A stretch of 64,000 nt of DNA from Cladobotryum mycophilum. Lineage: Eukaryota > Ascomycota > Sordariomycetes > Hypocreales > Hypocreaceae. Location of the stretch: NCBI GenBank assembly GCA_036429605.1, contig CM071591.1, positions 1,860,001-1,924,000 of the forward strand, given 5' to 3'. How positions within the stretch are numbered: position 1 is the stretch's first letter; every line of letters begins with the position of its first letter. The position numbers and the translations under genes are program-made. The notes beneath the pieces are model-generated. The model was given only the letters and a program-made list of their open reading frames with translations. It did not search any database and was not told the DNA's origin. Of this stretch, positions 1-9,311 are shown one piece after another.

Positions 1-692
1 ATACGAGCGGTCGAGACCACAAACCCCAAGTACGGTCAAGAATGAGAATGGCAGTCAACGACCGTCGGCAGCATCCCCTCCCGCTCGCCAGGGTGGGACA
101 GATACGTTTATGGGCGGAACGAGTTCGCGGCCTCAGACCAGGCCGGCGACGCCATTCAATCCCTCATTTTCTGTTCCTGCGACGCCACCAGACCTATACT
201 TGGTTACTCGAAACTCGCCCAATATCTCACAATCTCTGTGGGAGAACTTTCAACCCGACCAACTCTTCCCCGAGAGTTCAAGTATGCCCGCATTCCCCAA
301 TCTATCACCCTCCCAAACGCATCAGACCTTGGATCAAACTCTTATGAGTCAGATGTCGGCTGGCAATGTGGCGCCAGGTATGCAAGCAAATCAATTTCAA
401 CAGAGGGGGCCGGGCAAGGAGGTGGCCTTATGCAAATGCCTGGATTCCAAAGCCAGTCGAATATGTGGCAAGCCGGCTTCGATGGTGGAGTGCAGGATGG
501 CCAAAGTCCAGATAGCTGGGGCACAAGTTCAGCCCAAGGACAGCCGGCTCCAACGACTCTGAATGTAGAAGATTGGTAAGTTTTATTTGCCCAGTGAATA
601 TTGCACCGTGCTAATGAATGGACTCTAGGTTCCAGTTCTTTGGCATCAATGGTGATACCAGCAGTCTCAATCTTGATATGCCCCTAAGTTAA
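1..692 (+). CDS. 3' end of a putative transcription regulator (5' end outside window, one frameshift)
   Basis: This is the last part of a gene that enters from the left edge. Reading starts at base 2. The protein is low-complexity, rich in Ser, Pro, Gln, Asn and Met, with no visible folded domain. One intron (576-628, GTAAGT to CTAG, branch CTAAT) separates the main exon from a short last exon, giving the C-terminus EDWFQFFGING...DMPLS. A Q/P/N-rich tail ending in a WFQFFG-type motif reminds me of fungal zinc-cluster regulators, but the DNA-binding domain lies outside the window, so the family is inference. The frame changes at the G-run 405-409. One additional G would join the upstream frame (ending QFQQRG) to the downstream frame (GQGGGLMQMPGF). 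A homopolymer error is more likely than a real break, because both halves have the same composition and the downstream half uses a good intron. Confidence 0.5.
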
Positions 693-1992
693 GAAAGCTG
701 CAAGTCCAAAGATGATGACGACGAAATGGATAATCTTGCTGTGGTGTTGTATGCTATTTTTAGTGATGGGAAAAACGCAAAACGTGGTTTGCTGGCCAGC
801 TGGATATGCATTTAGATATGTCATTCCACCAATAAGAAGTACGGAGACAACTCGCACTTCGGAGGAAATGAAGCAGAGAGATAGGTTGTGAAACTAGGTC
901 TTGAGTAATATTCAGCTCTGCTTTTTTAGGTTTGCTGGATTTGCTGGCGTCAATGACGACGCAGCTTGTTAAACTGACTTTGGCGCATGGACACTACAAA
1001 TATTATGGGGTGCCTTTTATTACGGACTTCAGGGCAAGTTGGAAGCTACGTAGGTAGTTCATGATGAAACAAATGCATTCAAGTGGAATATAATAGACAG
1101 AAACTCATATTGTCAGTCTCAAATGATAGGGATTAAGGCGTTTTAATCTACCGTCATCAACCCGATTTACTGTAGCATAGATACCTTCCTACTAGGTACC
1201 TAGTAGACAATCACGATCTGCTGCAAACCTTAGTACCCAGTAGCTTTTAAAGATATTTCCTTATTCACGACACTGGTACTCGTACCTGCATATATTACAT
1301 ACAGGTGGGTTGCTTATAGTACTAGGTACCTAGCAGCATCCATCATCTATCATCTTGTAAATCCCTAAACACGTAAATGGACACATATGCCTGAATTGCG
1401 ATTCGCACAATGTGCCCGTAATAAAAACGAAAAGAAAACCATTTCAAGTCATGGTGCTGAGCGTTTAAGAGAGGATAAACCTGAGCTGTACCAAGTAAGG
1501 TAGGTCGTTAGGTACAACTGTACATGTGTCTGGAGTGAGAGCTGCTGACACTACCTCGTACTGAACACCTTACTGTCTAAAGGCGACCCCCGAAGGCCCG
1601 CACGGCTTGTACCTCTTTCGCTTCCGCAATCCCGCCACCTTGCCTTCTTCCTTCGGGGCTCCCTTTGCTTGCTACACGGGTAAGTTATAGTTAATAGTGT
1701 CTAGGTCGTTGATCTTGGTATATAGCCCAGTGCGGTACCCCGTTTCCTCATCTTCATGGACACAAGGACGACAACCCCCTCAATACCTCCTCCTCTTACA
1801 GCCGCTGTATGGAGACAAGATCGTCAGGTCGCCTAGAGAGATACGATCCAGCCACCCCCGTCGAGGGGTCACGTCACCAGTTCTGCAACACCGTAAAGAG
1901 CGTCGGCGACTGGCGCGACACCTGTGCGTCACAGCACTGATGCGAACCCGTTGTCCAACTCGAGTGCTGCCTTCGATGATTTGGCAGTCGCC
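693..1992. other. Intergenic region and 5' side of the LysM gene
   Basis: I see no gene up to about 1755. The stretch holds an 18-bp perfect palindrome at 1189-1206, a partial copy near 1321-1334, and a pyrimidine-rich block (about 1560-1680) typical of a fungal promoter or leader. A plausible 5'UTR intron runs from GTAAGT near 1681 to TATAG near 1728. ATGs at 1756 and 1809 open short frames (26 and 43 codons) that I could not join cleanly to the LysM reading frame. Confidence 0.5.
1189..1206. repeat. 18-bp perfect palindrome CTACTAGGTACCTAGTAG
   Basis: The sequence equals its own reverse complement over all 18 bases. Shorter relatives (TAGGTACCTAG, TACCTAGGTA) recur in other intergenic regions of this window. 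The function is unknown. Confidence 0.85.
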
Positions 1993-3846
1993 ATGGCCGA
2001 CCCCAAGTTTGCCTCGAGGCAGTCCTCATATCTATCCTCGTCGACTGTGAAATCAGCGTCGCAGTCGACGGGCTCTAGTTCTGTTCGGTCGCGCAATCGC
2101 CGCCAGGCCAGCTCGAACAATAATGGTACCAGTCAAGAACTTGGGCAACCACGGAACAGTGACACCGATCTTCTCCCAATCTCCCACCGATTGGAGCACC
2201 GATCGAGAAGTCAGCAATCATCTCGATGGCCGAACGTTAGCCCTAGTCGAAAAGCCGGCACAGCTACTTTGGGTCAGTTTCTTGGGGATTCCTGGAATCA
2301 GAGCTGGACTTCTGTTCAAGGCTTTGCAACGTCACTACTTGCGGCTGGCGAAGAGCAAATCGGTGTTATCGGAAGATCAGAATCCAGGAACCGACCTTCC
2401 AACTCTAAGACGGGGTTTTGGGGCCGTGAGCGGTCAGACAGCAACAACAGCACGGGTAAAAATCAAACCTCTTGGGGTCCGGCGCCTCCCTCACGCAAGC
2501 CTGGGATAGACGATGTGGCAACCGGATCATCTGCTGAGAGGGAGGCTGCGCTGAAAGCTGCCAGGACAGCAAGTGTTTTGGAGAGCCATGAAGGAGTTAA
2601 CGGAGGTTTGGATATCACAGGCAAATACAAGCGACGAAACTCAGACGAGATTTCTCCCGAGTCCTCACAATCAGAGGAATATCTCGTCTATATTCACACT
2701 GTTCAGCCTACCGACACATACGCTGGGCTCATTCTCCGATACAAATGCAGGGAAGACGCTTTCCGAAAAGCGAATGGCTTATGGTCTAGGGATAGTATTC
2801 AGATACGCAAGTGGTTAGTCTTTCCGGTTGACGCCTGCGATATTCGAGGTCGACCCTGTGATGCGCCCCTGGAGAACAACACGCCTGCCACGATGGACCT
2901 TCTTGTTACAAACCCACCGTTTGCCTACGAATCATTAAGACAAGCTAAATCGAGCCACGATGACCCCTTTTACCAACCTGATGAGGCCTCAGGGAAGAAG
3001 GAGGAAGAGAAGGATATGCCATGGACTCATTTCAGGTGGGTTCAAATTGACTCATTTCCAGAGCCTGTGGAAATCGGACGCGTTTCACGACAGGCAATGG
3101 GATATTTCCCTCCGCGTCGTAAGAAGAGCGTTAGGACTACTTCATCCTTATCAACACCACGTCAGAGTTTCGATATTGCTAGCCCAGCCCCAGGTGCAAG
3201 TGAGCGACCAGTATCGAGGCGGCAGAGCTCTTTAAGTAACCAACCAAGGTTTCTAGGAAGCCCGGCATCAACTCGTAGCCGGGCGGGCAGTGATGCTGTG
3301 GATACAAAGCCTGCATGGATGCGTCGTCCCGGTGGAGTTGGTTCCATGGGCAGAAATGTTAGAGCACCAGGTCCGGATAGGGACTATTTGAACACATGGA
3401 CGAAGAAACATTTACCGGGCCTCAATATCGATGAATTGCCGTCGATGTCAGTTATGGGGTCAGAAACAGCACGTCTTGGGTTTACGCATGATTCGTCCGG
3501 GATCGTTGAAAGTCCGTTTGAGGACGGCCGGGATGCTGTCCCGGATACGCGTCAAGGCAATGGATTAGACAAAGCGGCAGCAGCAGTTGAAAACTGGCTA
3601 CGGGGTGCTTTATCAAAGAATCCCACCACCCCATTGATTGGAAGTATTCGAGGGAGGCCAGTAGGTCAAGGTGGAGCTGGTGGTGATTTAATCGAGTTGT
3701 CCAACACCCCTGGCGATGATGGCAGGTCGTCATATATTTTACCAAATACTGATGGAGGAGGTGTATTCTTGGCTGATTCCACTCAAAGGGCCAAGCCAAC
3801 GTCAGTGGGACTCAGAAGTCGCAAGGATGACCAAAATCTGTTCTGA
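1993..3846 (+). CDS. Intracellular LysM-domain protein
   Basis: This is an uninterrupted frame of 617 residues from the first in-frame ATG. The open frame itself reaches back to 1897, and the true N-terminus is unresolved because stops at 1834 and 1894 block it. One LysM-like module lies at about residues 230-278 (EYLVYIHTVQPTDTYAGLIL, then YKC, the KANGLWSRDSIQ turn and KWLVFPV). The rest is Ser/Pro/Arg-rich and probably disordered. No signal peptide or membrane segment is visible. It therefore resembles the cytosolic LysM proteins found across filamentous ascomycetes rather than the secreted chitin-binding effectors. The family's function is not established. The C-terminal part contains a conserved-looking block around DKAAAAVENWLRGAL. 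The domain call is fairly sure; any role is unknown. Confidence 0.75.
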   Translation: MADPKFASRQSSYLSSSTVKSASQSTGSSSVRSRNRRQASSNNNGTSQELGQPRNSDTDLLPISHRLEHRSRSQQSSRWPNVSPSRKAGTATLGQFLGDSWNQSWTSVQGFATSLLAAGEEQIGVIGRSESRNRPSNSKTGFWGRERSDSNNSTGKNQTSWGPAPPSRKPGIDDVATGSSAEREAALKAARTASVLESHEGVNGGLDITGKYKRRNSDEISPESSQSEEYLVYIHTVQPTDTYAGLILRYKCREDAFRKANGLWSRDSIQIRKWLVFPVDACDIRGRPCDAPLENNTPATMDLLVTNPPFAYESLRQAKSSHDDPFYQPDEASGKKEEEKDMPWTHFRWVQIDSFPEPVEIGRVSRQAMGYFPPRRKKSVRTTSSLSTPRQSFDIASPAPGASERPVSRRQSSLSNQPRFLGSPASTRSRAGSDAVDTKPAWMRRPGGVGSMGRNVRAPGPDRDYLNTWTKKHLPGLNIDELPSMSVMGSETARLGFTHDSSGIVESPFEDGRDAVPDTRQGNGLDKAAAAVENWLRGALSKNPTTPLIGSIRGRPVGQGGAGGDLIELSNTPGDDGRSSYILPNTDGGGVFLADSTQRAKPTSVGLRSRKDDQNLF

Positions 3847-4521
3847 CGAACACCAACAGCGTCAGACGTTACTTAGTTGGCCTTTGTCTTTTTATTTTAT
3901 GAAATAGGCTCTTTTCTGCATGTAGATAGGCAACACGGTGTGATCTTGGATTAGGGCGTTAGATGGCGATTTGGACTTGTGTTGCGCACCTCCATCAATG
4001 GGTTCTTTAGCATACTGGGTCTGGAAGGCGTTGATAGCTAGAGGGCATGAATGCTGTTAAGGCAAACAGTTGCCCATCATTTCCATATTTCAATTTATTG
4101 CATGGTTATTCATGGGCTTTCCCTCTTCCCCTTCTTCCTTATTCTCTGCTCAATATGGCAAAAGAAGATAGGCTACGCATGGTACATATATGCATTAGAA
4201 CCCACCTTAATTAAATCCATCATTGATAAGTGGCTGCAGTTTCGTGGCGCTGGCAAAGTGTGGCGCAAACAGGGAACTGTCACCAAGCGACTCACCACCA
4301 AGATTCAATTGATTGTTACTGGGGCATGGGACGTCGCCCTACTTGATTCATACCTAGTAGTAACTGAACATACGACCTCGGATTTTTCTTCCAATTAATG
4401 GCTTAGCGGTATCGCAATTCTCAACGGCCTCTTCTTTTCAGATCAAACCCGAACAGCGACCCCATAGTACCTAAGCACCTCTATAAGGAGAACCACATTG
4501 CATGCTGCTCTGCTTTCACCA
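3847..4521. other. Intergenic, LysM gene to ARV1
   Basis: This holds the 3' flank of the LysM gene and the ARV1 promoter. A 115-codon open frame at 4051-4398 has no recognisable domain and overlaps the expected promoter, so I do not call it a gene. Confidence 0.5.
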
Positions 4522-5575
4522 ATGCCCATTTGCATCGAGTGTCGACATCCTGTCAAAACATTATGGACAAAATACTCTGGTGCAGATGACAAGTCAAGTG
4601 GGCATCTCATTCGCCTGACTGTGTGTCGAAAATGTGGGCGTTTCTGCGACAAATATGTTGAGCATGATTTTGTTGTGCTTTTCATAGACCTTGTCCTCAT
4701 CAAACCTCAGGTGCGTCCATTTCCATCCCATGACATTATGTGCGCAGATTCAAAATATTATAACACTCACTCATCCGACCACTACAGGTCTACCGACACT
4801 TACTCCACAACACATTGATGAGAGATGGCGATCGCTTTGATGTGCGTAAATATTCCATAACACTTGGTCTGTTTGCCCGCTAAATCCGCCTTCTTTAGCC
4901 TTCCATCATTCGACTTGGCGTGCTGCTCTTACTTTTCGATGTTTACTTGACGTGGGCTCGCATTGAGAAGCAAACATTCCCAGATGCAGCGCCTGGTGAG
5001 AGCAATTTAGGACGACTGGCCCAGCAGCCCATTGTACTTCAATACCTCTTCTTCTGTTCGTCCTTCTTCATCTTCAGCAACTATAAAATCTACTAACAAT
5101 GCCAAATATAGTGATTCTATGTGCTCTTTCTACCCTGGCATTTCATCTCGGAATTCGCTTTCTTACTTCATCTCGCCTCTCGCCCCTCAACGCTCTGGGT
5201 ATCATGCCACGATACACACGCCCAAATTCCGTTTCAACCGCGCTTCTTGTCTCATCTTCTACAAAATTGTTTCCGATACTCATGGTGATATGGGAGTACG
5301 ACGTTCCGGCAGCAGCTCGATCGTTAGGTTGGGCCGTAGTAGCAAACAACGTTGAGGCGCTGCGCATTTTACTCGACTGCAAATACTATGTGGCATGTCT
5401 TCTGGCGATCGCTGGTGCCGCGGCACGATGGGCAATAGGGCGGCTTGTGTTGGTTTCAGCCGGACTTGGTGATGTAGATTCCATTAGTGACAGCAGTGTT
5501 GCTGCCGATGGCAAAGCCCTCTGGGCGCTATTAATGTATGCAAAGGAATGGGCGGGACGTCTGGCAGTAGGATAG
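4522..5575 (+). CDS. ARV1: ARV1 sterol/GPI-intermediate transport protein
   Basis: Four exons (4522-4710, 4788-4841, 4899-5055, 5112-5575) encode 287 residues. All introns are GT-AG; the third has a perfect CTACTAAC branch site. The N-terminus is the ARV homology domain: a zinc-ribbon-like CIEC...CRKC pair, then DKYVEHDFVVLFIDLVLIKP and YRHLLHN across the first splice. Hydrophobic segments follow (IIRLGVLLLLFDVYL; LQYLFFLILCALSTLAFHLG; ILLDCKYYVACLLAI), matching the family's ER multi-pass topology. ARV1 proteins act in the ER in sterol homeostasis and delivery of GPI-anchor intermediates (family knowledge). The start was chosen because MPICIEC places the cysteines at the usual distance from the N-terminus. 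The length fits the family. Identification is strong; the details of function are inferred by homology. Confidence 0.93.
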
Positions 5576-5975
5576 ACTGGTAATGCTGCTCATCGGATTC
5601 AATACATTGCATATGAGCATCTCAATCAGCCACCTCCTACAGGGAAAGTGATCCTTCAGAGGTTCGTTACCTCGAACATTACATATATACATGGGCAGGT
5701 ATGATCTCCAGTCAAACGGGCTATTAAAGCTTTGAATGGGGCAGCTTCTTGCCCTTAGCCATATCCCATATCACCATCCACCTGAGCATCAACTATCGCC
5801 GATCCGTGGACAGATGGTTATCACAAAGTCAAAGTCCACATGGGCGTGGTAGTGGCCTTGAATCAGTAGCGATGAAGTTGTTGCTCTGCTCCCAAAATGC
5901 CAATCATCAAACCAGCATGAGCTCAAAGTCGTCCTTTCAAATGTCCCTCCTAGCTAGTCCGGCGGACAAAACGGT
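5576..5975. other. Intergenic, tail-to-tail ARV1 / VMA9
   Basis: The two neighbours converge here, so this should hold both 3' UTRs. Open frames on the + strand in this area have no recognisable domain. Confidence 0.5.
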
Positions 5976-6364
5976 CTAATGTCCCAGAAAATCCTCCCGT
6001 AGGTCGCTTCGTTTCGGCACAATCAAAGGATGCAGTTGGGCGAGGAACGTGATTGCCCACATAAGGTAGCAGCTCACAATCGCGAGAATAAGAGAGGATC
6101 GCCACAAACTGCAAGGCAACCAGTTAGCATAGAACATAGAGGGGTTTCCCTCGGGTTATTCTAGGGAAGCGATGAAAATAACTAACACTTGGTTCTCGCC
6201 CTTGGGAGACAGGAACCAGGACGCTATACACAGGGCAACGATGACGACGAGGCCAATGAAGATGGAGTACCTGAGTACGCGAGCGCGCGTCTTGTTAGCA
6301 TCTCTTGCCAGCTAGATCGGTCGTCGTCCCAGGTGCAGTATGAATTTTCTCACCCTTGAGCCAT
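5976..6364 (-). CDS. VMA9: V-type H+-ATPase subunit e (Vma9-like)
   Basis: This is a small gene hidden in three exons (6354-6364, 6187-6270, 5976-6108) giving 75 residues. The first exon is only 11 nt (ATGGCTCAAGG). Both introns are GT-AG with GCTAAC branch sites. The protein has two hydrophobic helices (YSIFIGLVVIVALCIASWFL and LWRSSLILAIVSCYLMWAIT), joined by SPKGENQ and ended by FLAQLHPLIVPKRSDLREDF. This order, including the SPKGxNQ loop, the AQLHPL stretch and the RSDLR tail, is that of yeast Vma9 and animal ATP6V0E. It is a subunit of the membrane Vo sector needed for V-ATPase assembly. The length is typical (about 73-81). The gene is convergent with ARV1. Confidence is high because three short exons jointly restore a conserved protein. 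Confidence 0.92.
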
Positions 6365-6992
6365 GTTGATTGAATCGTCGATGCAATACAAAAAGCCTAG
6401 CGAGGATTGAAGTTTGCGTTATTGGGATGGATTGCAGCTCCAAGGTGGTTGGCCTTGTCATCGAGCTGCTCACAACAAACGACCTGACATGTTTGCTTAG
6501 TCATACTTGACCAGGTGTATGTTCTATTGGGTGTGTGGATAAAGAGATTAATATGGGTCTGTAGATGATGGAAATGATCTCTGCACACACTGTGCTGAAT
6601 TCACCGCCCTGGCTGACATATAGGTACCTAGTATTCTGTAGGTATGGAGGAGATTGTGATACTATGGCTGTCTACCTATATCACCTTAATAACATTGTTA
6701 TAAATAAATAATAGAGAATCATGGTCACAATTAACAATAAAGATATTTAGGTATATGGAACTAAATATTTATAAAATTATTATCATCACTTAAAATCTAA
6801 TAGTACTAAGTACTTTAGGTTCTACAATCCTCTTCTATACTTAACCTGGAAGCTTTAGAGTTTCCCTGATTCACGATCCAAAAACAAACACGCACGTACA
6901 ACCAAATGAAATCTCAACTCATATGATGCATCATTATTCATCACCCTATCGCCTAGCTTACAGACTACTGTACCAGATTATTACCAGGGATC
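6365..6992. other. Intergenic, AT-rich
   Basis: This holds the VMA9 promoter and the 3' flank of the dehydrogenase gene. It includes TAGGTACCTAG at about 6621-6631 and a very AT-rich stretch (about 6680-6800). No gene is seen. Confidence 0.5.
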
Positions 6993-7969
6993 TTAATAGC
7001 CCTCGTTCTCGAATGGTAGTCCCGCCTCCTTTCTCACAGCCCCGTAGATTGCAGCAATATCTCCTGACGATCCAACGTGCTCTTTAACCACCGCAAGATG
7101 AGCATCAGCGGTTTCCACGTTGTGCAATGCCACGCCGACACTTTTTGCGAGACTCCTGGCATGCCGGGCATCTTTTCGGGCAAGATCAACTGCGAATAAA
7201 GGCTCTTCACGTTTGTGGTAGTCGCCACTAAGCATTCGCGTACTATACGTAGAGTAAAGTCCGGGGAAAAGCGACTCGATAAGCTGATGGACGGGTTGAG
7301 TCCCAAGCCCAGACTTCTCAGCAACAACGTGGACCTCGGCGAGCTGCTCCACTGTGTTCAGGACAAATGTGTTTCCGAGCAGTTTCAGCGTTGCGGCCTT
7401 GGAGTAAGGCTGGTCACTGAGGTCAATTTCGGCGCGGGAGGTCACTCCCTTGAACCATGGCCTAACTTTCTCAACACTAGACGTGGGGCCAGCTAGGACG
7501 CCGATGAGTTGTCCTGCTTCGGCAGATGCAGGGGGCCGAAAATTGGTGCCGCAACAAACTCGGCACCTTTGGCAATGGCAGCTTTTGCTAGTGTCTCCGT
7601 GATATCAGGGTGAATGGTAGAGCTTTCAACAAACACCTTGCCTTCAACATCATTTTTGAGCATAATCTCATGTACTTCCTTGACGGCCTCATCGTTTGCC
7701 AGGCAGGTGAAAATAATGTTTGCCTTTGCCACAGCATCCGACAGGGATTCAACAACTTCCGTCTTGCCAGAGGCGAGTTTGGCGCTCAGGTCGACAGCCC
7801 TCTGCTTTGACCTGTTGTAAATGAGGAGAGGTGCCTCTTGAGGGCCCTTTTCCACGATGTTCTTGCACATACCCTAACAAGTTGTCAGACTGAACTAGTA
7901 GCACTTCTAAGAGTGTAAACATACCCTGCCCATATTGCCAAGGCCAACCCAGAGTACGATAGGAGCCAT
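6993..7969 (-). CDS. 3-hydroxyisobutyrate dehydrogenase-like NAD(P)-dependent enzyme (one frameshift)
   Basis: Exon 1 (7925-7969) and exon 2 (6993-7873) are separated by a 51-bp intron. The protein is about 308 residues once one base is added. The N-terminus is a Rossmann fold with VGLGNMGR then GM across the splice (the GxGxxG nucleotide loop). IYNRSK, a likely NADP-type discriminating segment, and IFTCLANDEAV follow. The C-terminal half contains KLLGNTFVLN, whose Lys matches the catalytic lysine of beta-hydroxyacid dehydrogenases. Family members oxidise 3-hydroxyisobutyrate (valine breakdown) or reduce related small acids and aldehydes; the substrate here cannot be told. The frame breaks at the G-run 7531-7535, between EFVAAPIFG and ASAEAGQLIGVLAGP. 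One additional base restores the typical family sequence. I think this is an assembly error, but a genuine pseudogene is possible. Confidence 0.85.
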
Positions 7970-9311
7970 CTTGCAAATGATAGTGATGAATCGGTAGATG
8001 AATAGAAAGCTGATAAAAGTAGCTTGGAGAGAAATGAGCTCTGCAGTTTGTGATCTCAATGAAACTTGATACTTGAATGTGTAAACTATACTGTGGCATA
8101 AATCTCTCCTTTAGATAGCAGAGCACTCCTCAAGCTTTATACTTATCCACGAGATGATTTGGGTGCTATCCGTAGAGCCCGGTAATCAAGTTCGGATTTC
8201 GCGTTTAAAAGCTCGGTCTTTTGTTTTCCGGCAAGGCCCGCAATGTAAGACCTTAACAATCACGTAGTCATTTGTTTGAACTTCATGTAACTTGCGAAAC
8301 TGGTTGCTATGACGGCTCATGGAATTAAATGCTTGTATGTCCTGCCATGGCGGTGCTTCAATGTGAAACTACCGTTATAATGAACTTGCTTGTCGTCTAC
8401 CTATATAGAATTCTACATCAGATATATATCTACAAAGTGGTACCCTGCCTTACAACTAACTAAGCAGTGCTTTAAGTTAAGGCGGATATTTTATCCTGAA
8501 ATTCTCGGTGAATTCACTGAAAGCAGCTCACTCATGTATGCTCGGAAGACACCGGCACCAAGATGCGTTTGTGTTGTTTGGTCATCTGTCAGTAAGGAAG
8601 ATGATGACGTAGAAATGTAAGACACGAAACTACCAAGTAATACTTTGATGGTGTTTGATGAGATACCTACTAGGTAGTATCAGTGAGTATACGAAGCAAA
8701 GGGGGAATAGTTTATGAGGGATTTTAAAAGTGCATTGATATACGCTATTAGGTAGGTATCAAATCTTTCTATTTAGGTAGGCTATGCTTTCTCCCTCATG
8801 CGGTCTCTCTGTCTGCAGTTACGATTTGGGGCGAAAGGAAAAAACACACATGAAATTGGTGGGGTAATTGTACGGAGTATTGTATGGCTATTAGGGTACC
8901 CACAAGGTGTGACTAAGTGCCGTATGCCTTGACACAGAATCAGAGTCTTTGGTTTGGACATTTATTATTTGTTTGCTTGGCTTCCTTGGCTGTCTGTCTC
9001 AATTTCGGTTAGTACTAATATAGCCGTATATGTGCAGCTGCTGCATTGAGTGACCTAACTTTCAAATGCTAATTAATCCAGAAGCTGGAGCTTATTTATT
9101 TGCCCACTCAAGCTCGGTTACTCACTTGTCATCTAACATCAGTGTCAATTCAACGGCTCATTTCATCATGACTTCTCAATAATATATTGAGAAACGCTTG
9201 GCCGCAGCAGCATATTCTGGTCGTCTTCGACCTCAGAGAATCGCCCATTTATCCAAATAACTACTTTTTTCAGCACTTTTGGGCGGCACGACATGCGTCA
9301 TTGCCCTCATA
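7970..9311. other. Long divergent promoter region, dehydrogenase / N-acetylglutamate synthase
   Basis: I see no gene. It contains a near-palindrome TACCTACTAGGTAGTA (about 8664-8679). Three sequences are one base off the Gcn4/Cpc1 site TGACTCA: TGACTAA at 8910-8916, TGAGTGA at 9047-9053 and TTACTCA at 9118-9124. The last would suit control of an arginine gene by cross-pathway control, but single-mismatch 7-mers are common by chance. Confidence 0.35.

Noticed and set aside
378..403. A GT-AG segment of 26 bp that would restore the frame of the first gene
   Set aside because: It is far shorter than any other intron here (about 50 bp or more) and lacks a branch site. A one-base error in the adjacent G-run is simpler.
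4051..4398. 115-codon open frame upstream of ARV1
   Set aside because: It has no domain, no good start context and lies in the ARV1 promoter; judged to be chance.
5749..5979. 76-codon + strand open frame beside VMA9
   Set aside because: It overlaps the 3' end of the convergent VMA9 gene and shows no family resemblance.
9279..9311. N-acetylglutamate synthase starting upstream of 9312
   Set aside because: The frame is open, but it has no ATG before 9312; 9312 or 9366 is the likely start.
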